From: Treponema sp.
GTDB lineage: Bacteria; Spirochaetota; Spirochaetia; Treponematales; Treponemataceae
DNA length: 64,000 nt
NCBI RefSeq assembly: GCF_024696245.1
Contig: NZ_JAILGZ010000006.1
Span: forward strand, 51,282-115,281
Reading direction: 5' to 3'
Part shown: piece after piece, positions 17,301 to 26,056 of the stretch
Layout of the letters: each line of letters begins with the position of its first letter
Numbering within the stretch: the first letter of the stretch is position 1
The notes under the pieces: model-generated
Database searches by the model: none
What the model was told of the DNA's origin: nothing
What the model saw: only the letters and a program-made list of their open reading frames with translations
Position numbers and translations under genes: made by a program

Positions 17301-18986
17301 GCTCACTTTGGAAAAATCGAACGTCCTCTCCGTATTGTAGACCAGTGGACTTACCATAACCGACTTTACCGTGCAGCATCCTTTGTTAACGGAATGCCTA
17401 ACCTGGAACTTGTACAGCTTACTTCTTTTGGTTGTGGTCTTGATGCCGTAACAGCAGATCAGGTTGACGAAATCATGAAGGCAAAGAGCCGCATGTATAC
17501 CCTTATTAAGATCGACGAAGGAAGCAACCTTGGTGCAGTCCGTATCCGTATCCGTTCCCTTATTGCAGCCGTTAAAGCCCGTGAACGTAACAGAATTAAG
17601 CCTGTAGTTAAGAGTGCTGCATATCAGCGTCAGATCTTTACTAAAGAAATGAAGTACAAGCATACAATTCTTGCACCTCAGATGAGTCCTATTCACTTCC
17701 GCCTTTTACAGAGGGCAATGCAGTATTCAGGTTACAACTTTGTTGTTCTTGATGCCGTTGATCCGGGAGCTGTAGAAACAGGACTTAAGTATGTAAACAA
17801 TGATGCCTGCTATCCTTCAATCCTGGTTGCAGGTCAGATGATTCATGCCCTTCAGAGCGGTAAATATGACCTTAACAACGTCAGCCTTCTTATTACCCAG
17901 ACAGGTGGTGGCTGCCGTGCTACAAACTATATCGGATTTATCCGCCGTGCCCTTGCAGATGCAGGTCTTGCCCATATTCCTGTAATTTCCATGAGCACTC
18001 AGGGACTTGAAACAAACCCTGGATGGACTTATTCACTGTCCATGATTAAGAGGTGTTTCCGTTCTGTAATGCTTGGTGACCTTCTTATGAGGGTACTTTA
18101 CAGAACAAGACCTTACGAAGCAGTTCCAGGCAGTGCCAATGCCCTTTATGAAAAATGGAACGGCATTTGTGAAGAAAAGCTCAGGAATATGAATACCTTT
18201 ACCTATCATAAGGTAATCAGGGGAATTATCCGTGACTTTGACAGACTTCCTCTTCTTCCAATTAAAAAGCCTCGTGTAGGTGTTGTAGGAGAAATCCTTG
18301 TTAAGTTCCATCCTACAGCCAACAACGATATCGTTAATACAATTGAGCGTGAAGGTGCTGAATGTGTAATGCCTGATCTTGCAGACTTTGTATTCTATTG
18401 TCTTGCAGAAGGTCCATTCCGCCACAGGGAACTTGCTTTCCCTAAGAAAGAAGAACGTAACTCAAAGCTTCTTGTATGGCTTCTTGAACTTTTCAGAAAG
18501 TACATGAAGAAACAGCTTAGAAAGAGTCACCGTTTTGATCCTCCAGCCCTCATCTGGGATATGCAGAAGGGTGTAGATGATATCGTACAGCTTGGTAACA
18601 TTACCGGAGAAGGATGGTTCCTTACTGCAGAAATGGTAGAACTTATTCATACCGGTGCTCCAAGTATTGCCTGTGTTCAGCCTTTTGCCTGTCTTCCTAA
18701 CCATGTAACAGGTAAGGGTATGATTAAGGAACTCCGCCGCCGTTATCCTGATGCAAATATTTCTGCCATCGATTACGACCCGGGTTCTTCAGAAGTAAAC
18801 CAGCTTAACCGACTTAAGCTTCTTCTCAGTAACTCTCCTGCAGGAAAGCACCCTGACGAAGAAAAGGACGGAATGATTCATACACCGGATCACAAAGTTC
18901 TTAAGCCGGAAATAAGGCTTCCTGAAGGTGCAGCATTCATTGATCCGGAACCGGTTGCAATGCAGGATGCGCCCCTTTCGGTATAA
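14397..18986 (+). CDS. 2-hydroxyacyl-CoA dehydratase activase-type ATPase (double ASKHA)
   Basis: About 1529 aa from ATG 14397, chosen over the track's upstream GTG because GGAG lies 9 nt before it. Two BadF/BadG/BcrA/BcrD-type ATPase domains are visible. The first has 'GIDVGSTTVK' near residue 21, 'NGTCAGGTGAF' and 'AARCGVFAKTD'. The second has 'GLDAGSTTTKAV' near residue 355, 'NEACSAGCGSFL' and 'GTRCTVFMNSR'. Each pair of cysteines matches the [4Fe-4S] ligands of HgdC-type activators. A long C-terminal half resembles the DUF2229 and dehydratase D-subunit regions, with conserved cysteines ('CGKCSNNC'). HgdC-type activators use ATP to deliver an electron to a dehydratase. No separate dehydratase gene is nearby, so the natural partner is unknown. 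Confidence 0.85.
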   Translation: MENSQLNVSSMTPVVKPVRMGIDVGSTTVKVVILGDNDELLYGAYERHRADIRNTIIQVVNNAFDTVISKFPAGEKQTVSVKVTGSGGFSVSQWLNIPFIQEVVAATTAVKKIIPQTDVVIELGGEDAKITYFKGGVEQRMNGTCAGGTGAFIDQMAALLETDASGLNELARGATTIYPIAARCGVFAKTDVQPLINEGARREDIAASIFQAVVSQTISGLACGKPIRGHVAFLGGPLHFLDQLRQRFIVTLKLTEEETIVPDNSQLFVASGAAYSAERTVRCLNPQEKQRTFPTIAEFRDSLSNLVGAEMQEVQRLEPLFNTQEEIDEFNKRHSTEKALTGKLEETKGPVFLGLDAGSTTTKAVLTDTKGRILWRFYDVNAGNPVDLAVRVLKDLYKILPKDVYIARAVSTGYGEALFQAALGVDAGEVETITHYRAADFFVPGVEFLLDIGGQDMKCLRMKDGAIVSIQLNEACSAGCGSFLDNFAHTMGMNVRDFSKIALLAKKPVDLGTRCTVFMNSRVKQAQKEGAEVADISAGLSYSVIKNALFKVIKLRKASDIGSKVVVQGGTFNNDAVLRAFEKIAGVNVFRPDVAGLMGAYGSALIAQDQWEDLRRPKPDDPDQTPKFVKSNIANLEQLESFKVDLELRRCGKCSNNCLLTINTFSTDGDEGSSTRAVRKFITGNRCERGAELDEDKSKVVDASNKANTLTSDDDDNKNLPNLFEWKYKRLFHYVPLRPEEATMGDVGIPRVLNMYENYPLWFTFFTKLGFRVRLSPRSSRAVYEKGLETIPSESVCYPGKISHGHVESLLKSGVKFIFYPCAPYETKEDSGAGNHYNCPIVTSYPEVLRNNIDALRQDSSITFLNPFLPIYDEKRLGERLYEVLKPHFKNLTYDQVKDAVHAGWLEQEKFRHDVQEKGEETLEEIIRRGANGVVLAGRPYHLDPEINHGIPEMINGLGLAVFTEDSVAHFGKIERPLRIVDQWTYHNRLYRAASFVNGMPNLELVQLTSFGCGLDAVTADQVDEIMKAKSRMYTLIKIDEGSNLGAVRIRIRSLIAAVKARERNRIKPVVKSAAYQRQIFTKEMKYKHTILAPQMSPIHFRLLQRAMQYSGYNFVVLDAVDPGAVETGLKYVNNDACYPSILVAGQMIHALQSGKYDLNNVSLLITQTGGGCRATNYIGFIRRALADAGLAHIPVISMSTQGLETNPGWTYSLSMIKRCFRSVMLGDLLMRVLYRTRPYEAVPGSANALYEKWNGICEEKLRNMNTFTYHKVIRGIIRDFDRLPLLPIKKPRVGVVGEILVKFHPTANNDIVNTIEREGAECVMPDLADFVFYCLAEGPFRHRELAFPKKEERNSKLLVWLLELFRKYMKKQLRKSHRFDPPALIWDMQKGVDDIVQLGNITGEGWFLTAEMVELIHTGAPSIACVQPFACLPNHVTGKGMIKELRRRYPDANISAIDYDPGSSEVNQLNRLKLLLSNSPAGKHPDEEKDGMIHTPDHKVLKPEIRLPEGAAFIDPEPVAMQDAPLSV

Positions 18987-19002
18987 AATATCAGGACGAA
19001 TA

Positions 19003-20394
19003 ATGAAAGTGATGAAAAAAGTTTTCTGTATTATTTCTTTTGCCTTGCTGAATGTTATTCCGGTATTTGCTGACTATCTTTTAGGCAGCCTGCCGGATTC
19101 ATCTGAAATAAGAAGCAGGATTATTGACAGCTGGTTTACAGCCCCTGTCAGTGAACTTCAGAAAAAAAATCCTGAACTGTATGAAGACGCTACTGGAAAC
19201 GTTTTTCAGGTTCGTGCAGAAGAAGGTTTTGACAGTATTTTCATCATAGTTTCACCAAGAGGCTATCAGGAAGTTACCTTTGTTCATGAAGACGGTGAGC
19301 AGACAATGCAGGTTGCCGCCTATGAACGGGGTGCTCCCGGCAGCTGGGTTTTAACCCGTAACAAGGCTACAGGTAAAGCAGAAAACATTCAGTGGTATTT
19401 TAATAAGGATGCTTCCGTTTACATTCAGTTTAAACCTGTTGGCAGCAAGACTTACGGAGATATGATTATTCTTGGTATGTATGCGGCCAGATCCGTAGCA
19501 ATTGGTGTACCTTTTAACAGACTTTACACAGCTTCTTTCCTTGACATTCACCGCTGGACAGAAAAATCCCTTCCATGGAAAAACGTAGAAGTTATTCCGG
19601 GACAGTACAGGGATATTCTTACCATGATTCAGATTATCCGTGAAAAGATTCCTTCAATAGATTATGCTCCTGACCTTTGTTACAACGAAGAAGGAAAACT
19701 TTATTCCATTCTTAAAAACAAGCCCTTTACCCTTATAAATGAAGAAGACGGAAGTGAATATATTCCGGAAGACAACGGTCGTCTTTCTTTAAGCGGAGCC
19801 GGCTTTATAAAATGGATTGTAGACGGAATCATAGAACCTGTAACAGGAAAAAACACAGCCATAGCAGAACTTGAGCAGCCTACAGTTTACTTTGATTCAA
19901 CAAGTAAAAACGGAGTTATCTCCCAGGAAGCCAGCATAACTTTTGCCCTGGACTGGGTAAGGAATCTTGCAGCAAAGGCAGTTTCCGTAAGAACAGGCCG
20001 CAGCTTTACTTTTGAAAACGGCGGTGTAGATGTAAACGTAAAGATTTTTTCTTCTGACATTCAGAATGGAAAAGTCGTAGATAACACCGGATATATTCCA
20101 GATACAGGATATGAATTTAAAAATCTTAAGGCCATGCTTTACGTCCTTGCTGTCCGTGAACCGGGCTGGTTTTATATAGCAGCGGTAAAACAGCATTCTG
20201 CCATTAAGCATGACGAATTTGTCTTCAGTGATACTGCAGTTTTCTTTCCTTACTTTGATGACTCAGGAAAGTTTGACTGTGCTGTTTTTATGAACGGTAA
20301 GGAAGTATCTTTTGAAGATTATCTTTCCCTCTATAAAAATGCCTACATTCATCTTAACAGGGTTAAGTCGTCGGAATATTTTTATCCACGCTGA
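19003..20394 (+). CDS. Secreted protein of unknown function
   Basis: About 463 aa from ATG 19003. The track's start at 18928 lies inside the activase gene and lacks a ribosome binding site, whereas CAGGA lies 6 nt before 19003. The N-terminus is a Sec signal ('MKVMKKVFCIISFALLNVIPVFADY'). The rest is a soluble alpha/beta protein without cysteine clusters or a domain I recognise. It begins 16 nt after the activase stop and is followed by the TPR gene after 35 nt. It may therefore be the first member of the downstream envelope cluster. A periplasmic location is inferred from the signal peptide. Confidence 0.65.
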   Translation: MKVMKKVFCIISFALLNVIPVFADYLLGSLPDSSEIRSRIIDSWFTAPVSELQKKNPELYEDATGNVFQVRAEEGFDSIFIIVSPRGYQEVTFVHEDGEQTMQVAAYERGAPGSWVLTRNKATGKAENIQWYFNKDASVYIQFKPVGSKTYGDMIILGMYAARSVAIGVPFNRLYTASFLDIHRWTEKSLPWKNVEVIPGQYRDILTMIQIIREKIPSIDYAPDLCYNEEGKLYSILKNKPFTLINEEDGSEYIPEDNGRLSLSGAGFIKWIVDGIIEPVTGKNTAIAELEQPTVYFDSTSKNGVISQEASITFALDWVRNLAAKAVSVRTGRSFTFENGGVDVNVKIFSSDIQNGKVVDNTGYIPDTGYEFKNLKAMLYVLAVREPGWFYIAAVKQHSAIKHDEFVFSDTAVFFPYFDDSGKFDCAVFMNGKEVSFEDYLSLYKNAYIHLNRVKSSEYFYPR

Positions 20395-20429
20395 CCTGAA
20401 TAAACACGTAATTAAATAAGGAGATTTCT

Positions 20430-23321
20430 TTGATATCTGTTTTTAAAAAGACCGGATTTACTGTAAAACTTCTTCTTGCTTCCGGACTTCTGCTTGCCGG
20501 CGGAAGAATTTTTGCAAACGATGCCAGGGTATACAGTGACATTAAGTCTGCCTATTACAGCGGAGCTTTTCCTGCTGCAATTGAGTATGCCATTACTATG
20601 GAAGAGGAATATCCCCGTTCCCTGCTTTTAGGCAAGGCTCTTTCCTTTAAGGGCAGAAGCTACTTCAGGCTGGGCCGTTATGAAGATGCCTGCCTTTCCC
20701 TTACAAAAGCCTGCCAGCTTGCTTCCGGAGATGAAGACCTTCTTTGTCCTTCCCTCTACTGGCTTGGAAGAGCTTATGCAGCCCGTCAGGAAGACACTTA
20801 TGCATTAAATGCCTTTTATGAATCCTGCAGGATTTTCAGAAACAGGCGGCCTGATTCCCTGGAAGAGTATTACTATCTTTCCCTTATGAATGCAGCCGGA
20901 GTTTTTTACAGTCAGAATAAGTTTGGACAGGCTGTTGAACTTCTGGAAACCTGTCTTTCTGGTGGAGATAAATTTTCTTCGGATGATTTTAATTCCGTAG
21001 TACTTATGCTTTTTGATTCTTACCTTAATGATGGTAAAAATCAAAGGCTTCTTGATGTATACCAGCGCATTGATACAAAAAAACTGGATGAAATAACAGC
21101 TGCCAGCCTTTCCCTTGATGCAGGTTCAGCTTACGAAAATCTAGGCCAGTATAAAAAAGCTTACGGTCAGTATGTTAAGGTTCTCTCCGGTTCTGATTCT
21201 GTAATGGCATCCCTTGCTTTACAGAAAGCTTATAATGTTGCTTCCCTTCACAGAAAGGAAGTTGGAGAAGATCCGGGAACTGTTCTTGAAAAAGCCAGGG
21301 GCAACTTAAGGGAGTATGATTCCCTTCTTGCAGAATTCTGGACCCGTTTTGCAGCAGATGCTTATGAAGAAAAAAATTATGCCAAATGCAAAACTTACCT
21401 TGATAATGCAGAAAGTGCAGATTCCAGCGGAACTTATACAGCCCTTATCGGACTTTACAGGGCAAGACTGGATTCAGCAAATACAGTAAAGATTCTTGAT
21501 GACTATGTTGTAAAATCTTCTCTGTCTGAAGATGATGAATACTATCCTGCCTACCGCCTTTTATATGCAAGAAGCTATGCATTTGAAGGTAAGTGGGACG
21601 AAGCTTTGTTTAATGCAGGTGAAGCTTATTCTAAAAGCGTAAGTCAGGCTTCCCTTTATTTATATGCCCTCAGTCTTTATAAAAAGGGTGATTATAAAAA
21701 GGCAGAAGAAATTCTTCAGGGCAGAAAACTTGAAAGTCATGAACTTAATCTTCTTTATGCCCAGATTCTTGCAAGAAACGGAAAGACAGAAAAATCAGCA
21801 GCCCTTTATCGTGCCCACAGGGATTATCTTAACGGAGAACAGATGGCAGATTTTTCAAAGGTTCTTTTCCTGGAAGGAGCCCTTACTTCCAGCTTTGATG
21901 CAGCCCTTGATTCTACAGTTCCTGATGCAAATTATATGGCAGCCCTTTCTGCCTTTAACCGCCGGGACTGGAAAACTGCGGAAAAATATTTTTCAAAGTA
22001 TCTTTCCGTAAAGAACAGACCTATGGAAGCTTATGCCATGTTCTACAATGGCTATGTTCAGTATAAAACCGGACAGTCTCTTTCTGCCTGTACATCGCTG
22101 AATACTTTTGTACAGAAATATTCATCTCATTCCCTTGCATGGAATGCCTGTGTTGTCGGAGCAAGAGCAGCCCTTCAGAATTCTGATTTGCAGACAGCAG
22201 AAAAATTTGCAAAAAAGGCAGTTGATGCTTCAAGGACAAAAGACCAGAAGGAAAATGCAGTTTTACTTTATGCTTCCATTTATTCAGATGCAGGAGAAAG
22301 TGAAAAGGCTGTAGCTGTTCTTAATCCTTATCTTAAAGAAAAAAGTGATTTTGGCGTAAGGTGCCGTTTTGAAACAGCCCGTCTTTATGCAAAGCTTAAT
22401 AAAATAGAAGACAGTGACAGTCTTTATCGTGACATTCAGAATAATTTTACTTCTTCCAGTCTTGCAGATGAAGCTTCCTTCAGGAGAGGTGAACTTTACT
22501 ATACCAAGGGAGAATATCCTCAGGCAGTAAGCCGCTTTACTGAATATCAGAAAAAATTCCCATCAGGAAATTTTCTTGATGCCTCATATTTTTTTATTGC
22601 AGACAGTTATGCAAAGAACAATCAGACAAACCGTGCTGTAAATCAGTATAAGATTCTTAAGGAAGCTTTTCCTGATTCATCTTATATTTACAGTGCCCAG
22701 AAAAATCTTGCTGAACTTTACCGTGCCCAGGCTTCCTATGATCTGGCTCTGGCAGAAGCAAGAAGTATAGTTCAGAACTTTCCTGTAGAAGCTAAGGCTG
22801 ATGGAATTACAGAAGAACTTGATGAACTTAAAAAACTTCTTGCAGGAGAAAGCGAGAAGGGTGTAAGGCTTCAGAAAGATTATGAAGATGCAGGAAAATC
22901 TTCTACAGAAAAAGGCCGTGCTATTGGAACAGAACTTTGTGAACTTTTATGGGAAGATGCTTCTACTCAGAAAGATGCAGCAATTCTTGCAGAAGAACTT
23001 TTTGCAATTCAGAGTAAAAAGTCTAACGAAAACAGGGAAGCTGCTTTTGCCGCAAGAACTGCCCTTATAGCTGCCCAGTACAACAGGGCTTCCGGTGATG
23101 CAAAAAGTGCAGCTGACTATTACCTTAAGGCTGCCAATTATGCAGTAGGTACTTCCAACCATAAGCTTGCCCAGAGGGTACTTTATGGTGCAGTAGAAGC
23201 CTTTGATTTTGCAGGTTACCAGGGAGATGCCAGGTCAACAGCTGCAAAACTTCACGAACTGTATGCTGATTCAGAATATGACAAGCGCAGTCAGAAACTC
23301 ATAGCAAATTACGGAGAATAA
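20430..23321 (+). CDS. Periplasmic TPR protein in the Ton-like cluster
   Basis: A 963-aa exported protein made almost entirely of TPR-like helical repeats ('GQAVELLETCL', 'YKKAEEILQGRKL', 'GEYPQAVSRFTEYQKKFPSG'). The latter units resemble those of outer-membrane assembly and CpoB/YbgF-type proteins. It starts at TTG 20430 with AAGGAG 7 nt upstream, and the N-terminus is a signal peptide ('VKLLLASGLLLAGGRIFAND'). The stop is 5 nt from the next gene, a beta-barrel candidate, and ExbB/ExbD/TonB-like genes follow. That context suggests a periplasmic scaffold of an energised envelope machine. The role is inferred from neighbours only. Confidence 0.75.
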   Translation: MISVFKKTGFTVKLLLASGLLLAGGRIFANDARVYSDIKSAYYSGAFPAAIEYAITMEEEYPRSLLLGKALSFKGRSYFRLGRYEDACLSLTKACQLASGDEDLLCPSLYWLGRAYAARQEDTYALNAFYESCRIFRNRRPDSLEEYYYLSLMNAAGVFYSQNKFGQAVELLETCLSGGDKFSSDDFNSVVLMLFDSYLNDGKNQRLLDVYQRIDTKKLDEITAASLSLDAGSAYENLGQYKKAYGQYVKVLSGSDSVMASLALQKAYNVASLHRKEVGEDPGTVLEKARGNLREYDSLLAEFWTRFAADAYEEKNYAKCKTYLDNAESADSSGTYTALIGLYRARLDSANTVKILDDYVVKSSLSEDDEYYPAYRLLYARSYAFEGKWDEALFNAGEAYSKSVSQASLYLYALSLYKKGDYKKAEEILQGRKLESHELNLLYAQILARNGKTEKSAALYRAHRDYLNGEQMADFSKVLFLEGALTSSFDAALDSTVPDANYMAALSAFNRRDWKTAEKYFSKYLSVKNRPMEAYAMFYNGYVQYKTGQSLSACTSLNTFVQKYSSHSLAWNACVVGARAALQNSDLQTAEKFAKKAVDASRTKDQKENAVLLYASIYSDAGESEKAVAVLNPYLKEKSDFGVRCRFETARLYAKLNKIEDSDSLYRDIQNNFTSSSLADEASFRRGELYYTKGEYPQAVSRFTEYQKKFPSGNFLDASYFFIADSYAKNNQTNRAVNQYKILKEAFPDSSYIYSAQKNLAELYRAQASYDLALAEARSIVQNFPVEAKADGITEELDELKKLLAGESEKGVRLQKDYEDAGKSSTEKGRAIGTELCELLWEDASTQKDAAILAEELFAIQSKKSNENREAAFAARTALIAAQYNRASGDAKSAADYYLKAANYAVGTSNHKLAQRVLYGAVEAFDFAGYQGDARSTAAKLHELYADSEYDKRSQKLIANYGE

Positions 23322-23326
23322 TATAT

Positions 23327-24976
23327 ATGAAAAAAATTGCCTTATTAACAGCGACCCTTATTTGCACTGCAGGCCTTTTTGCCCAGACAGCAGATGAAGA
23401 AGAAAAGATTATCCTTCCGGAACTTACAACTACAGTAACAGGTGATTCCCTTACTGCCGGAAAAGATGCTGTGCCTGATTTTTCAGATGTACTTCCATCT
23501 GAATCAGAAGACCTTCCTATGCCTAAGCTCCCTGGAATTCAGACAGGTAATGTTTATGATGAACCGGAAGCAGATTTTTCTTCTGCCTCAGACAAGCAGA
23601 TTTTTGCAAATGGTCTTATAGGTGCAGGTATTCCGGGATATTTTACCGGAGATTTTTCTATCTATAAGAGCAGTGGTGATAATCCTTTCTCCCTTAAGTT
23701 TTCTCATGAAAACCAGAATGGTTACGGAAAACATGATGTTACAGAAGGATACTTTGACCGCAGGACCCTTCTTAGTGGAGAAAAAACAATTACTACTAAA
23801 AACTTTGTATTTGATTTTTCTGCAGCCTATGACAACAGTGCTTACGGTCTTCAGGAAAAGAGTGAAGCTTTTTATGACATTAACTATCAGACAGTTTCTA
23901 CTAAGGACAATATTAAATGGAAGCTTCCTTATGGTTTTGCCTTTAATCTTGGGGGCCAGGCTGAATGGTACAACCGCTATGAAGGTAAAAACAAGGATTC
24001 AGTAAGTTCCCTTTTAAGCCAGCAGGAAGACGGAGATGTTTTCTTCTTAAATCCTGTATTTAAAGCCCAGTGGGAAAACTACGGCTTTAACATTGCCTTT
24101 CTTTCTGACTATCAGTGTGAATTCTTTTATAACAGTGAATCAACAGCTGGCAGTGAAGACACTTCCCTTATCAGCAGGGGAGAGTTTACCCTTGCCTTTG
24201 GCTGGAAAAATGATTTCCTTAAAATTGCTGCTGACGGTGGTGTAGTTGTTGGTAATGAAATCGGAGGCAACACAGCCCTTCCTGTATTCTCCCTTGACTT
24301 TACAGGAACCTTCAAAGCCGGAAGCCGTGACCTTGTTATAGAAGCTACCGGAGGTCTTCTTTCTGAACTTACAAAATACTCTGATGCAGAAAAGGCTTAT
24401 CTTTTTACAGCTTCTTCAATTCTCCCATCAGAAAGTACTGACTGGTTTGGTTCTTTAAAACTCAGTCTTCCTATTGGTTCAAAGCTTACTCTTGATGCAG
24501 GTACAACTTTTAAAAAGACAGCCTTTGGAAACGGAAGCTGGGAAGCTGATTATTCACAGACAATCGGTACGGAAAACCTTTACGGACTTACAGAAAAGGA
24601 ACGTACTATTCTTATATCTCAGGCAGCCCTTTCTTTCTCATGGAAAATATTCACTGTAGAACTTGAGTGGAAGAATAACGCCCTTCATGTTCCTTCAAAT
24701 GAATATTCAAATGTAATCGGCGGTAATCTTGACTTTCAGTCTTCCCTTGCAAACTGGGGCTTTAATGCCGGACTTTACGAAACTATTGGTGAAGATGTAG
24801 ATCTCTGCCCTGTAATTAAGGGAGGTGCTTTTTACAAGCTCAGGGATTCCATCAGTCTTGAACTGGCAGTTGACGATGTTGTAAAATTAATATTCAGAAA
24901 AGACCGTGACTATGGTGAATCAATTTACCTTAAGAGGGCAGGAAGTGCTAAGATTCTTGTACACTTCTTCTTCTAG
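23327..24976 (+). CDS. Candidate outer-membrane beta-barrel protein
   Basis: A 549-aa exported protein with the signal 'MKKIALLTATLICTAGLFAQ'. After an acidic, Pro-containing N-terminal segment of about 80 residues, the sequence alternates polar and hydrophobic residues. It is rich in Gly, Tyr, Phe and Trp, as expected for transmembrane beta-strands. The last residues are 'AKILVHFFF', matching the terminal aromatic residue of BamA-inserted barrels. It has no TonB-dependent receptor plug motif that I can see. It sits between the TPR gene (5-nt gap) and exbB (56-nt gap). The barrel call is structural inference. Confidence 0.65.
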   Translation: MKKIALLTATLICTAGLFAQTADEEEKIILPELTTTVTGDSLTAGKDAVPDFSDVLPSESEDLPMPKLPGIQTGNVYDEPEADFSSASDKQIFANGLIGAGIPGYFTGDFSIYKSSGDNPFSLKFSHENQNGYGKHDVTEGYFDRRTLLSGEKTITTKNFVFDFSAAYDNSAYGLQEKSEAFYDINYQTVSTKDNIKWKLPYGFAFNLGGQAEWYNRYEGKNKDSVSSLLSQQEDGDVFFLNPVFKAQWENYGFNIAFLSDYQCEFFYNSESTAGSEDTSLISRGEFTLAFGWKNDFLKIAADGGVVVGNEIGGNTALPVFSLDFTGTFKAGSRDLVIEATGGLLSELTKYSDAEKAYLFTASSILPSESTDWFGSLKLSLPIGSKLTLDAGTTFKKTAFGNGSWEADYSQTIGTENLYGLTEKERTILISQAALSFSWKIFTVELEWKNNALHVPSNEYSNVIGGNLDFQSSLANWGFNAGLYETIGEDVDLCPVIKGGAFYKLRDSISLELAVDDVVKLIFRKDRDYGESIYLKRAGSAKILVHFFF

Positions 24977-25032
24977 GTTAAGTCAGGATTTTAACGGCAG
25001 TCACATAAAAATATAAACTAAGGATGTAAATT

Positions 25033-25644
25033 ATGTTAGAAACATTAAAAAGCGGTGGACCACTTATTATTCCTATTGTACTTTGCGGAGTAATTGCTCT
25101 TTTTATCATTATTGAAAGACTTCATTATTTTATTACCCTTAAAAAAAGGGATGAAAAACTTATGAAGTCGATTCTTGATGATCTTGAAGGCCATGATTAT
25201 TCAACAGCAGAAGCTGATTGTATTCAGGCTGACACACCATGTGCAGAAGTAATCAGAATGGCAATTAACAGCCGCCGTCTTGATGAAGTAAACCTTAAGG
25301 AAGCAGTACAGACTAAAATGGACAGTGTAGTTCAGCAGTTTGAACATTTCCTTTCGGCTCTTGGAACAATTTCAAATATTTCTACACTTCTGGGACTTCT
25401 TGGAACCGTAACAGGTAACATTAAGGCCTTTGGTGTTCTTGGAAACGGCGGCTCTATGGGTGATCCTGCAGTTTTGGCAGGTGCCATAGCAGAAGCTCTT
25501 GTAACTACAGTTGCCGGACTTGTTGTAGCTATTCCTGCAATTGTATTCCACAATTATTTTAACAGCCAGGTTAACCACAGAATCCGTGACATGGAATCAA
25601 ATGTAACCCAGGTTATGTTCCGTATTTTAGGAAAGGATATCTGA
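25033..25644 (+). CDS. exbB: ExbB/TolQ-type proton channel
   Basis: A 203-aa inner-membrane protein of the MotA/TolQ/ExbB family. It has an N-terminal helix ('GPLIIPIVLCGVIALFIIIERL'), a cytoplasmic loop, and two C-terminal helices with the family signature ('LSALGTISNISTLLGLLGTVTGNIKAF' and 'AGAIAEALVTTVAGLVVAIPAIVFHNYF'). ExbB pentamers with an ExbD dimer use the ion gradient to move a TonB- or TolA-like arm. AAGGATG precedes the ATG. The exbD start is 1 nt beyond the stop. Sequence alone does not separate ExbB from TolQ or from a special-purpose motor. Confidence 0.93.
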   Translation: MLETLKSGGPLIIPIVLCGVIALFIIIERLHYFITLKKRDEKLMKSILDDLEGHDYSTAEADCIQADTPCAEVIRMAINSRRLDEVNLKEAVQTKMDSVVQQFEHFLSALGTISNISTLLGLLGTVTGNIKAFGVLGNGGSMGDPAVLAGAIAEALVTTVAGLVVAIPAIVFHNYFNSQVNHRIRDMESNVTQVMFRILGKDI

Positions 25645-25645
25645 C

Positions 25646-26056
25646 ATGCGCATAACTAAAAGACCAAAACCATCGTCAGGAGTAGATTTGTCTCCTATGC
25701 TGGATGTTATCTTTCAGTTAATCCTCTTTTTCCTTGTATCTACAACTTTTGCCAACCTTCCGGGAATTACCCTTAATCTTCCGGAAAGTAAAACTTCTCA
25801 GGGAACTGATATAAGCGGTGTAAATATTACTGTAGAAGAAGATGGAAAAATCTGGTTTAACGAAAGTGAATCTTCCATGGAACTTTTACAGACCCAGCTT
25901 GGACAGGTTGAACTTGGAAACTTTACAAAGGAGACATATCCTGTTTCCATTCAGGCTGATGAAAAGGTAACTAACGGTACAATCGTAAAGATTTTTGACG
26001 CCATAAGAATTAACGGTTTTACTTCCGTTAGTTTAAGGACAACAGACGTAAGATAA
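25646..26056 (+). CDS. exbD: ExbD/TolR-type motor subunit
   Basis: A 136-aa protein with a short cytoplasmic N-terminus, one membrane helix and a periplasmic domain. The key segment 'VDLSPMLDVIFQLILFFLVSTTF' carries the conserved membrane aspartate that takes up protons in ExbD/TolR. The length matches the family. Its stop codon is directly followed by the ATG of the TonB-like gene, so the three genes form a tight transcription and translation unit. Confidence 0.93.
   Translation: MRITKRPKPSSGVDLSPMLDVIFQLILFFLVSTTFANLPGITLNLPESKTSQGTDISGVNITVEEDGKIWFNESESSMELLQTQLGQVELGNFTKETYPVSIQADEKVTNGTIVKIFDAIRINGFTSVSLRTTDVR

Noticed and set aside
16833-17696. 287-aa minus-strand ORF
   Set aside because: Antisense to the activase gene, whose frame has conserved motifs throughout. 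No ribosome binding site.
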